The translations under genes and the position numbers were made by a program. The notes beneath the pieces are model-generated. The model was given only the letters and a program-made list of their open reading frames with translations, was not told where the DNA came from and did not search any database. This document shows, in pieces, positions 1-6,127 of a stretch of DNA of 15,994 nt. The stretch covers positions 1 through 15,994 of the forward strand of contig DASQAZ010000128.1 of assembly GCA_035635475.1 (NCBI GenBank), written 5' to 3'. Numbering within the stretch: position 1 is the stretch's first letter; every line of letters starts with the position of its first letter. The stretch is from VBOC01 sp035635475. GTDB lineage: Bacteria > Bacteroidota > Ignavibacteria > UBA10030 > SZUA-254.

Positions 1-35
1 CGTGTCTTGTATCCCAGCTTAAACTTGGATAATCC

Positions 36-52
36 CCTTGCTCAGAGCAAGG
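36..52 (-). terminator. Inverted repeat just downstream of tatA, possible weak terminator
   Basis: Eight bases (36-43) are perfectly complementary to 45-52 with one base between them; as RNA this would fold into a 6-bp stem with a 5-base loop. It lies 9 bases past the tatA stop codon in the direction of tatA transcription, where a terminator would be expected. There is no run of U after the stem, so it is not a classical intrinsic terminator. It may instead be an RNA-stabilising hairpin or a chance palindrome. Confidence 0.3.
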
Positions 53-60
53 TCAATCCC

Positions 61-219
61 TCACTTCTCGATCTCCTCCTGAATATCCCGTGCCGCCTTT
101 CGAAATTCCCTGATGCCTTTGCCGAGTCCCTGCGCAAACTCGGGAATTTTCTTTGCGCCAAATAAGAGCATCACGACGACAACTATAAGAAGGAGTTCAG
201 GCATTCCAAGATTACCCAT
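61..219 (-). CDS. tatA: Twin-arginine translocase subunit TatA/TatE, 52 aa
   Basis: TatA forms the membrane-crossing assembly of the Tat pathway, which exports folded, often cofactor-loaded proteins carrying a twin-arginine signal. The reading frame gives a very short exposed N-terminus, a hydrophobic helix at about residues 8-20 (PELLLIVVVVMLLF), the FGAKKIPE hinge, a glycine-containing amphipathic helix (about 24-42, with FAQGLGKGIREFRKA) and a short acidic/basic tail. This is the full TatA plan at the short end of the family's length. The ATG at 217-219 is preceded by an AAGGAT-like site. It follows the anti-sigma gene by 30 bases on the same strand, so it is probably co-transcribed with the sigma/anti-sigma pair. 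No tatB or tatC is present here. The divergent neighbour at 1712 carries a clear Tat signal, which makes a dedicated export role likely; that link is inference. Confidence 0.93.
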   Translation of the reverse strand: MGNLGMPELLLIVVVVMLLFGAKKIPEFAQGLGKGIREFRKAARDIQEEIEK

Positions 220-249
220 TTTACTATATCCTTTGAGTTTTAGAAATAA

Positions 250-1008
250 CTAATTTTGGATTAGTTGTATAAATTCTTGAAGCTCCGTTGCATTGAGGTC
301 GGAGACGGCGTAGTACGACATCCCGGCTTTGTTCCACCCAAAGAGATTGTATCCCCCCCGAGTCATACTGTCCACCGCGCGCCCTGCTTCGCCAGGCGAA
401 GACCATGTAAAGAGATTGATGACATGCTGATGACGTTGGTACACGAGTGCGGCGACCCGCAGGTCATTGACATAATCGAGTCGCCCCCCGATCAATGGAA
501 ATCCCTGAGCTGATAAATCCTTCACGACAGGGGAAAAGTTTGTTTTCCCGTTGAACCACGGTTTGACTGTATGCTGGTCCGACGAGGGGACATCGGTGAG
601 ATGATTCGCAAGCAATGACCGTATGTGGCTTTCCAGCACTTGTTGCGATACCATGTCATTCTGCGACGGTCGAGCAAGCCGTCCGAGATTCCATGCGATG
701 AGAACTACAACGGCAAATGATGCCGCAAGAGTCAGGATCCGGGGAGACCAATCCCGCATTCTGCTGGACAGCGAGCGGGAACGATCTGTTGCTTTCACGG
801 ATGCGTAAATGCGCCGCTGCAATTCTTCCGGAGCTTCATAGTAGAGCGCGCTCTGTTTCAACGCCGTGTGGAGCGAGCGATGCTGCTTGTATGACTGGAA
901 GCACGCGTCGCACGAATCGAGATGTCGTTCGATCTCGATACTCGTGCCGAGATCAAGCTCGCCGTCAATGTACGCATGAATAAATATTTGTCTGTCAGCA
1001 CAGCTCAT
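250..1008 (-). CDS. Transmembrane zinc-finger anti-sigma factor, 252 aa
   Basis: This protein is expected to bind and inhibit the ECF sigma factor encoded directly upstream until a signal reaches it. The cytoplasmic N-terminus has the ZAS/zf-HC2 signature H29-x3-C33-x2-C36, the zinc-binding part of the sigma-binding fold. A single hydrophobic segment at about 91-108 (ILTLAASFAVVVLIAWNL) places the remaining ~140 residues in the periplasm. That region has motif-like stretches I associate with a known family of sigma-linked membrane anti-sigma factors (SSDQHTVKPWFNGK, GFPLIGGRLDY, YAVSDLNATEL); its fold and ligand are not evident to me. The ATG overlaps the sigma stop codon by one base (TGATG at 1010-1006), so translation is probably coupled. 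The gene lies between the sigma factor and tatA. The family assignment is firm; the sensed signal is unknown. Confidence 0.9.
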   Translation of the reverse strand: MSCADRQIFIHAYIDGELDLGTSIEIERHLDSCDACFQSYKQHRSLHTALKQSALYYEAPEELQRRIYASVKATDRSRSLSSRMRDWSPRILTLAASFAVVVLIAWNLGRLARPSQNDMVSQQVLESHIRSLLANHLTDVPSSDQHTVKPWFNGKTNFSPVVKDLSAQGFPLIGGRLDYVNDLRVAALVYQRHQHVINLFTWSSPGEAGRAVDSMTRGGYNLFGWNKAGMSYYAVSDLNATELQEFIQLIQN

Positions 1009-1544
1009 CAGTCCTCTCCTTTTTTAGTAACTCTCGTGAAGTGCCGCTGAAGTCGCACCCGGGCGCGGGCAAGTCTGGACATGACCGTGCCTAAAGGGAT
1101 ATTCGCGAGCTCCGCGATCTCTTTATAGGAGAATCCTTCCAGTTCACGCAGCACAATCATTTCCCTGAACTCGACCGGTAATTCCTCCAGTGCCTGCCGC
1201 AACATCTGTTCGTCGATTTGCTGATGATGAATTCCTTCCGAATTTGCCACGTCGAATTCTGCCGAGTGGATTTCTTCATCGAACTCGACAGTATTCAATA
1301 CGTGTGCTCGATTCTGTTGAAGCCACGTATACCCCGTGTTGCGGACAATGGCGAGAAGCCACGCCCGCCCGTCGCCGCCGCGAAATCCGTCCAAAAATTT
1401 GAATGCTCGCAGACACGCTTCCTGAACGACGTCTTCTGCATCACGACCGTCGCGCATCAGCCAGCGCGCAAGATTGTAGGCGGCATGAAGGTGGGGTTGC
1501 ACCACCAGCTTATACTTTTGAGTTTTGTTTTCTTCTTGCAGCAC
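1008..1544 (-). CDS. ECF-type RNA polymerase sigma factor, 178 aa, GTG start
   Basis: Extracytoplasmic-function sigma factor that should direct RNA polymerase to the two matching promoters beside it. Region 2 spans about 15-80 and contains DAEDVVQE (35-42) and the FRGGDGRAWLLAIVRN segment; region 4 spans about 113-165 with the helix-turn-helix SYKEIAELANIPLGTVMSRL (139-158). The length is typical of group 4 sigma factors, which lack regions 1 and 3. The start is GTG at 1544: no ATG, GTG or TTG occurs in frame between it and the next upstream stop, and the next internal Met (residue 30) would remove part of region 2. A GAGGA site lies about 10 bases upstream, a little far. The leader from the predicted promoter is only about 18 bases. 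The next gene is the cognate anti-sigma factor, overlapping by one base. Confidence 0.95.
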   Translation of the reverse strand: MLQEENKTQKYKLVVQPHLHAAYNLARWLMRDGRDAEDVVQEACLRAFKFLDGFRGGDGRAWLLAIVRNTGYTWLQQNRAHVLNTVEFDEEIHSAEFDVANSEGIHHQQIDEQMLRQALEELPVEFREMIVLRELEGFSYKEIAELANIPLGTVMSRLARARVRLQRHFTRVTKKGED

Positions 1545-1569
1545 TCGACGGTTATCCTCGCTGTGAGTA

Positions 1570-1598
1570 TAGACTAAAATAAGAACGATTTTATTCCC
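1570..1598 (-). promoter_or_regulatory. Predicted ECF-sigma promoter of the sigma/anti-sigma/tatA operon
   Basis: Read on the minus strand: GGGAATAAA (1598-1590), 15 bases, then GTCTA (1574-1570). The layout resembles the known ECF pattern of a GGAA-type -35 and a GTC-type -10, as in the E. coli RpoE class. It lies 25 bases before the GTG start of the sigma gene, which suits autoregulation. The same 9-base block, spacing and GT-TA core occur in the divergent promoter at 1622-1650, and that is the main support. Confidence 0.68.
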
Positions 1599-1621
1599 GA
1601 TTCCGCCCTATCATTGTTTAG

Positions 1622-1650
1622 GGGAATAAACGATGGCCAACATAAGTATA
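1622..1650 (+). promoter_or_regulatory. Predicted ECF-sigma promoter of the phosphoesterase-cupredoxin operon
   Basis: GGGAATAAA (1622-1630), 15 bases, then GTATA (1646-1650). It matches the divergent element at 1598-1570 in all nine bases of the upstream block, in spacing and in four of five downstream bases. Transcription would begin around 1656-1660, leaving a leader of about 55 bases before the ATG at 1712. The two upstream blocks stand back to back, 23 bases apart, so both could be bound by the sigma factor encoded alongside. Confidence 0.68.
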
Positions 1651-1711
1651 GATTAATGTAAGGAAAACCATTGAATTTCATTGTTTGGACACATAACCGA
1701 AAGGAGCAAAC

Positions 1712-3001
1712 ATGGGAAACATTATTCTTCAAAATGAGAACGACGACGGCATAGACCGGCGTGGTTTCTTGAAATGCATGGCATGGGCAGGCACCGGCGC
1801 GTTATGGGTCATGAGCGGTGGCATCCTGAAGTCGTATGGACTCAGCCAGATCATCGACAAAGGCACGGGCGGGCTCAAGCAGGGATTGAAAATTCCCAGA
1901 GGAGATTTTAGCTTCGTGCAAATCAGCGACACTCACATCGGGTTTAACAAAGAAGCAAACCCCGACGTCGTTGCAACCCTTCAGTCGGCGATTGCGAAGG
2001 TCAATGCAAGCCCGACGATTCCTTCTTTCATGCTTCACACGGGGGATCTGTCCCATCTCTCGAAGCAGTCGGAGTTTGATACTCTCGACCAGGTTTTGAA
2101 GACGGCCAATACTGAAAAGGTGTTTTTCGTGCCGGGCGAGCACGATATGTTGACCGATAATGGAAAACAATATCTCGACCGCTACGGTAAAGGCACCAAG
2201 GGCGCAGGCTGGTACAGCTTCGATTCACACGGCGCACATTTCATGGGATTGGTAAATGTGATGAACCTTAAGGCCGGCGGTATGGGTACACTGGGACGCG
2301 AACAGCTCGAGTGGATTGAAGACGACGTGCGCGGACTCTCGAGCAGCACTCCGATCGTCGTCTTCGCACACATCCCGCTCTGGTCCGTTTATCCGCAATG
2401 GGGATGGGGCACCGACGATAGCGAACAAGCCCTATCGTATCTCAAACGGTTCGGATCGGTGACGGTTTTAAATGGACATATCCACCAGACGATGCAGAAG
2501 ATCGAAGGAAATATGACCTTTCACACCGCGATGTCGACGGCGTTCCCGCAACCGCAACCAGGCGCTGCACCGTCTCCCGGTCCGATGAAGGTTCCAGCCG
2601 AGAAACTACGGAGTCTCTTGGGATTGACGGGAGTGTACTATGTCGAAAACAAGCACACTCTTGCGATTATCGATTCACCTCTTCTCGGAGGAGGTGCAAA
2701 TTCTTCCGAGGAACAAAAGGAGAACGAGCAAAGAGACAAGAGTCAACCCACGGGCGTGAATGAGGTGAACATCGACAACTTCAGTTTTGCCCCGAAGGAA
2801 TTAGCCGTTGCCGTCGGAACGAAAGTGACGTGGACGAACCGCGACGATATTCCGCACACAGTCGTGGCGACGGAAAAGCAATTTGCCTCGTCTGTCCTCG
2901 ATACTGACCAAAGTTTCTCGTTCACGTTTACCAAGACAGGTGTGTTTGACTACTATTGTTCGATACATCCACACATGGTGGGGAAAATCACCGTGAAATG
3001 A
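1712..3001 (+). CDS. Tat-exported calcineurin-like metallophosphoesterase fused to a type-1 copper (cupredoxin) domain, 429 aa
   Basis: The N-terminus carries a twin-arginine signal (D15-R16-R17-G18-F19-L20-K21) followed by a hydrophobic stretch at about 23-40, so the protein should be exported folded. Residues ~65-325 form a metallophosphoesterase: D73-x-H75, G111-D112, G142-E143-H144-D145, H220 (AHIP) and G255-H256-x-H258. The usual GNHD/E motif reads GEHD here, with Glu replacing the metal-bridging Asn. A polar linker (about 328-347) leads to a plastocyanin/amicyanin-like domain (349-429) with all four type-1 copper ligands: H382, C416, H419 and M422 (C-x2-H-x2-M). The substrate is unknown; it may be a phosphodiester with the copper site giving redox activity or sensing. 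AAGGAG at 1701-1706 supports the ATG. A DUF2231 membrane gene follows immediately. Domain calls are firm; the combined function is not known to me. Confidence 0.92.
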   Translation: MGNIILQNENDDGIDRRGFLKCMAWAGTGALWVMSGGILKSYGLSQIIDKGTGGLKQGLKIPRGDFSFVQISDTHIGFNKEANPDVVATLQSAIAKVNASPTIPSFMLHTGDLSHLSKQSEFDTLDQVLKTANTEKVFFVPGEHDMLTDNGKQYLDRYGKGTKGAGWYSFDSHGAHFMGLVNVMNLKAGGMGTLGREQLEWIEDDVRGLSSSTPIVVFAHIPLWSVYPQWGWGTDDSEQALSYLKRFGSVTVLNGHIHQTMQKIEGNMTFHTAMSTAFPQPQPGAAPSPGPMKVPAEKLRSLLGLTGVYYVENKHTLAIIDSPLLGGGANSSEEQKENEQRDKSQPTGVNEVNIDNFSFAPKELAVAVGTKVTWTNRDDIPHTVVATEKQFASSVLDTDQSFSFTFTKTGVFDYYCSIHPHMVGKITVK

Positions 3002-3011
3002 ATGGGGCATC

Positions 3012-3015
3012 GGAG
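3012..3015 (+). promoter_or_regulatory. Ribosome binding site deciding the DUF2231 start
   Basis: GGAG lies 9 bases before the ATG at 3025 and favours that start over the in-frame ATG at 2998, which overlaps the preceding stop codon (ATGA) but lacks a good site. Confidence 0.5.
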
Positions 3016-3024
3016 CTAATCAAA

Positions 3025-3480
3025 ATGGCCCACTTGTTCGATTTGAAGACAGTCTTGTTCGCAAAGCATGCTCAGCACATTGTCATGATCCATTTCCCGA
3101 TTGCTCTCTTCTTTGCGAGCGGTTTGTTCGACCTCATCGCTTACCGGAGGAAAAGCCCTTCATTAAGCAGTGCCGCGTACTATAATCTCCTTGCCGCTTC
3201 GGTCTCATCCGTTCTCGCGGTTGCCAGCGGTGTCATCGCATGGCAGATCATGTATGGAGGTGGAAGTCCGAAGGGAATCATCCTCTTTCATCTAATCGGT
3301 GCGATAACTTCTCTCGCACTGTTATGGGTGCTGGCGATCATCCGCTATCGCGAGCGTAAGGGACTGGACTTCTGGCTCTCGAAGACCTACGTTGTACTCG
3401 CAATTATCACCTGCCTGGTCATCACGATAACCTCTCATCTCGGTGGAGTCTTGAGCGGAGTGGTCACACTTGCCGAATAA
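3025..3480 (+). CDS. DUF2231-family four-helix membrane protein, 151 aa
   Basis: A small inner-membrane protein with four hydrophobic segments at about residues 18-40, 52-73, 85-106 and 120-138. It has the conserved family features IHFPIALF near the first helix and SHLGG at the end of the fourth. Histidines H18, H23, H89 and H138 lie in or at the edges of three different helices; a heme or metal site is conceivable but unproven. The family has no settled function. The preferred start is ATG 3025, with GGAG nine bases upstream; ATG 2998 would add nine residues and give a 4-base ATGA overlap with the phosphoesterase-cupredoxin gene. Either way the two genes are tightly linked and almost certainly co-transcribed from the ECF promoter. 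It may be the membrane electron-transfer or anchoring partner of the exported copper protein (inference). Confidence 0.85.
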   Translation: MAHLFDLKTVLFAKHAQHIVMIHFPIALFFASGLFDLIAYRRKSPSLSSAAYYNLLAASVSSVLAVASGVIAWQIMYGGGSPKGIILFHLIGAITSLALLWVLAIIRYRERKGLDFWLSKTYVVLAIITCLVITITSHLGGVLSGVVTLAE

Positions 3481-3549
3481 TCATTTTCCGGAGGAATCAT
3501 TCTTCACCCGGCTGCCGCAAGATCGCCTCTTCGATCATTCTTCGTGAAG

Positions 3550-4113
3550 TCAGCCTCTCAGAATTCTGACAATCGTATTCCAGTTTCGCGTGGTAATGTT
3601 CCGGCCAAACTCCTTATCGAGGAAACTCATCAGGCGCGTCCCGCCCCGCCTTCGCGAGGGAATAAGGACGCTGCACACTTCCGTGGCGGAAACGCGCACG
3701 ATCCTGAAATCCTTTCTGGGCGAAGTGAACGGAGTCTTCAAGCGGCTCTTCGGTTTCTCTGCGAGAAAGGTGACCCAGAGCTTCGTTCGGGGAGTGATTG
3801 TAACATTCTTGAACGGCTTTGAATCGTAAAGAGCCTCCAAGTCTGAGAGATCACGGAGGATTACCGTTATTTCAAAGCCCAGCGCCTGTTCGAGCCGGTC
3901 TCCGATAGCTTTGACCAGCTTGTTCGGGTTGATCTTTGGAGTCTCAAACACCACGTTGCCGCTTGCAAGATGGGTCCTGACGTTTTGATGGCCCATTTTC
4001 TCAAAAGCTCTCCTCAGCGCATCCATCTTCACAGGCTTTTGGCCTATATTGTTGATCCCGCGCAGAAACGCCACGGTTGCGTCTGTATCGGTTCGAGTTT
4101 CGTCGGTTCCCAT
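3550..4113 (-). CDS. DUF1697-family protein, 187 aa
   Basis: Recognised as a DUF1697 protein by AFLRGIN (15-21) followed by VKMDALRRAFEKMG, the HLASGNVVFE segment (48-57) and the C-terminal TTRNWNT ending. It looks cytoplasmic, with no signal or membrane segment, and is full length for the family, whose biochemical role is not established. I chose the ATG at 4111-4113: the frame stays open to a TTG at 4212, but those extra 33 residues precede the conserved N-terminus and lie across an inverted repeat. No convincing ribosome site precedes the ATG, so the start is only moderately sure. The gene converges on the DUF2231 gene (69-base gap) and diverges from the flavin monooxygenase gene. It looks like an accessory single gene. 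Confidence 0.82.
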   Translation of the reverse strand: MGTDETRTDTDATVAFLRGINNIGQKPVKMDALRRAFEKMGHQNVRTHLASGNVVFETPKINPNKLVKAIGDRLEQALGFEITVILRDLSDLEALYDSKPFKNVTITPRTKLWVTFLAEKPKSRLKTPFTSPRKDFRIVRVSATEVCSVLIPSRRRGGTRLMSFLDKEFGRNITTRNWNTIVRILRG

Positions 4114-4138
4114 ACGATCGATGAAAGCGCCTGAGAAA

Positions 4139-4171
4139 CCGGAGCGAACCAGCCCGTCGGGCTCCCTCCGG
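4139..4171. repeat. Nested inverted repeat in the DUF1697/monooxygenase spacer
   Basis: Outer arms CCGGAG (4139-4144) and CTCCGG (4166-4171) enclose inner arms AGCCC (4151-4155) and GGGCT (4159-4163) with a 3-base loop. The element sits in the 201-base spacer (4114-4314) between divergent genes. It could be a structured leader of the minus-strand gene, a REP-like repeat or a coincidence; no second copy was found in this window. The rest of the spacer is AT-rich towards 4314 and shows no promoter I can defend. Confidence 0.4.
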
Positions 4172-4314
4172 CGATTGATCGTCAAAACTAATGATTTGGG
4201 GTTTGATTTCAAAAGGGGGCCGGGCTCTGTTGATATTTGTCAACAGGTTTTCTTAATATTCATCATCGTTTTAGCCCTCCCATTTCCTTATCTTTAATCA
4301 ATTTTTAAAACCAT

Positions 4315-5343
4315 ATGCAAAAAATGGAAATTGGAATCGATAGTTTTGCCGCAATGTTCAGCGACAGGAGCAGTAACTCCCTCAACGATGCGGATGCCAT
4401 ATCGCAGTTGTTGGAAAGAATAGAGCATGCAGATCGAGTGGGTCTTGACGTGTTCGGGATTGGAGAACATCACCGAAAGGGATTTCTCGATTCAGCCCCC
4501 GCCGTTATACTCGCCGCCGCCGCGGGACGCACCAAGCGCATACGCCTGTCGAGCGCAGTTACCGTTCTCAGTGCAGCGGATCCGGTACGGGTATTTCAAA
4601 ACTTTGCGACGCTGGACCTGATCTCCGGCGGGCGGGCGGAAATGGTTGTCGGTCGCGGCTCATCCATAGAAGCGTTTCCGCTCTTTGGGTATAGCCTGCA
4701 AGATTATGATGAACTTTTTGCAGAAAAACTCGAACTCCTGCTCAAGATTCGTGATAACGAATTTGTTACCTGGCGGGGTAAATTCCGCCCGCCACTTGAC
4801 AACCTGCCTGTCTATCCAAGACCGCTGCAGAATCCATTCCCAATTTGGGAGGGTGTGGGGGGCACCCCGGAATCCTTCGTCCGCGCCGGTACCCTTGGGC
4901 TCCCACTTATGGTCGCTATCATTGGCGGCGAGACAGGCCGATTCCGCCCATTGGTTGACCTTTATCGCGAGGCGGGAAAGCGGGCGGGCTTTCCGCCTGA
5001 GCAATTGAAAGTAGGAATGCACTCGCTCGGTCATGTAGCGGAAAATACCCGGCAGGCATTGGATGAATTTTATCCGGGCTATGCTGCGACGATGACGAAG
5101 GTTGGAAAAGAACGCGGGTGGCCGCCCATGACACGAAGCCGGTTCGAAGCTCAACTCGGACCGGAAGGTGCATTGCTCGTCGGCAGCGTTGAAGATGTAG
5201 CGGATAAAATTCTTCACCACTCCGAAGCTCTCGGTGGAATTTCCCGGATTACGTTTCAGATGGATAGTGCGGAATTGCCGCATGAAAAATTAATGCTTGC
5301 CATCGAGGCGATCGGAAAACGCTTAAAGCCGTTGCTTCCCTGA
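4315..5343 (+). CDS. LLM-class (luciferase-like) flavin-dependent oxidoreductase, 342 aa
   Basis: A bacterial luciferase-like monooxygenase: a TIM-barrel enzyme that uses reduced FMN or F420 on a small organic substrate. Family marks include the short beta strand at MEIGIDSFA, the FGIGEHH segment (47-53), a run of hydrophobic strands and helices (APAVILAAAAGRTKRIRL), and SGGRAEMVVGRGS (104-116), the classical luciferase-like motif. The length matches full single-domain members. It is cytoplasmic with no signal peptide. The ATG at 4315 and another in frame at 4324 are both possible; neither has a Shine-Dalgarno site, and the upstream sequence is AT-rich. The gene is flanked by a divergent DUF1697 gene and, 109 bases on, a HAD gene, so context gives no substrate. 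The fold is certain; cofactor preference and substrate are not determined. Confidence 0.9.
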   Translation: MQKMEIGIDSFAAMFSDRSSNSLNDADAISQLLERIEHADRVGLDVFGIGEHHRKGFLDSAPAVILAAAAGRTKRIRLSSAVTVLSAADPVRVFQNFATLDLISGGRAEMVVGRGSSIEAFPLFGYSLQDYDELFAEKLELLLKIRDNEFVTWRGKFRPPLDNLPVYPRPLQNPFPIWEGVGGTPESFVRAGTLGLPLMVAIIGGETGRFRPLVDLYREAGKRAGFPPEQLKVGMHSLGHVAENTRQALDEFYPGYAATMTKVGKERGWPPMTRSRFEAQLGPEGALLVGSVEDVADKILHHSEALGGISRITFQMDSAELPHEKLMLAIEAIGKRLKPLLP

Positions 5344-5348
5344 ATGAC

Positions 5349-5369
5349 GAGGAAAGGTCCAGTTTCCTC
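5349..5369 (+). terminator. Hairpin after the monooxygenase gene
   Basis: GAGGAAA (5349-5355) pairs perfectly with TTTCCTC (5363-5369) across a 7-base loop, five bases after the stop codon. It is in the right place for transcript 3'-end formation but has no downstream U-run, so at best it is a weak or factor-aided terminator. Confidence 0.35.
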
Positions 5370-5452
5370 AACGTAACACGAGACCCTGCCTGTTTCAGTA
5401 ACCGGACGCCGAGAATCTTTGAAACGAGATCGATTTTTGGTATTTTACCGGC

Positions 5453-6127
5453 ATGAAACGGTTTTCCTGCATCATATTCGACCTGGATGGCACGCTCACG
5501 CGCACGAATGAGCTCATCTACGCGACCTTTAATCACATTGCCGAGAAATATGTTCAGAAGGTGTTCACACCGACTGAGATTACGGGGATGTTCGGACCGC
5601 CGGAAGAAGTAGCAGTTGAAAAACTTGTGGGGAAAGACCGAGTTGAGCCCGCAATGAAAGACTACTACTCTTTCTACGAGACTCATCACCCGCAGCTCGC
5701 GGAGGCATACGATGGGATCCGCGAAGTGCTCGAGTTTCTGAAGCGGCGGGGGGTTATTCTCGCCATTTTTACGGGGAAAGGAAGGCGGTCGGCTCTGATC
5801 ACGCTCGAAGCGATCGGGATGAAGGAATACTTCGACTGTATCGTGACCGGCGATGATGTCGCGAATTACAAGCCCTCCGCCGAGGGGATTCGAAGAGTGC
5901 TCCGCCAGTTCCGACTGCAGCCCGACGAGGTTTTGATGGTCGGAGATTCGGTGTCGGACGTCAACGCGGCGAAGGAGGCCGGAGTCGCCATGGCCGCGGT
6001 TTTATGGGATTCGTACGGGAAGGATCGCGTGCTTGAAACCGATGCATCGCATTTCTTTCACAGCGTCGAGGAATTCTCCGACTGGCTGAAGGCCGCGATT
6101 CCGCGCGACGGAGAGCGCGCCAATTGA
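5453..6127 (+). CDS. HAD-superfamily phosphatase (phosphoglycolate phosphatase-like), 224 aa
   Basis: A cytoplasmic HAD hydrolase with every catalytic motif: motif I F9-D10-L11-D12-G13-T14 (nucleophile D10, acid/base D12), motif II T107 in IFTGKG, motif III K140 in YKPSAEG, and motif IV GDSVSDVNAAK with D165 and D169. A helical cap lies between motifs I and II (about 18-85), as in Gph/PpaX-type enzymes. The likely reaction is hydrolysis of a small phosphate ester such as phosphoglycolate or pyrophosphate, but cap sequences do not allow a firm substrate call. No strong ribosome site precedes the ATG. Its stop codon overlaps the TTG start of the next gene by four bases (TTGA), so the two are translationally linked. 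Being next to a GT-C-like protein and a sugar dehydrogenase, it could act on a sugar phosphate (inference). Confidence 0.9.
   Translation: MKRFSCIIFDLDGTLTRTNELIYATFNHIAEKYVQKVFTPTEITGMFGPPEEVAVEKLVGKDRVEPAMKDYYSFYETHHPQLAEAYDGIREVLEFLKRRGVILAIFTGKGRRSALITLEAIGMKEYFDCIVTGDDVANYKPSAEGIRRVLRQFRLQPDEVLMVGDSVSDVNAAKEAGVAMAAVLWDSYGKDRVLETDASHFFHSVEEFSDWLKAAIPRDGERAN

Noticed and set aside
3496..3543. Direct repeat ATCATTCTTC at 3496-3505 and 3534-3543
   Set aside because: Only two 10-base copies in a short convergent spacer, with no linked element; likely chance.
4114..4212. A 33-residue N-terminal extension of the DUF1697 gene from a TTG
   Set aside because: The extension precedes the conserved family start, has no ribosome site and runs through an inverted repeat.
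4230..4314. Possible promoter ahead of the monooxygenase gene (TTGTCA and an AT-rich tract)
   Set aside because: No -10 element lies at proper spacing from TTGTCA, and the Bacteroidetes-like TATCTTTA lacks its upstream partner.
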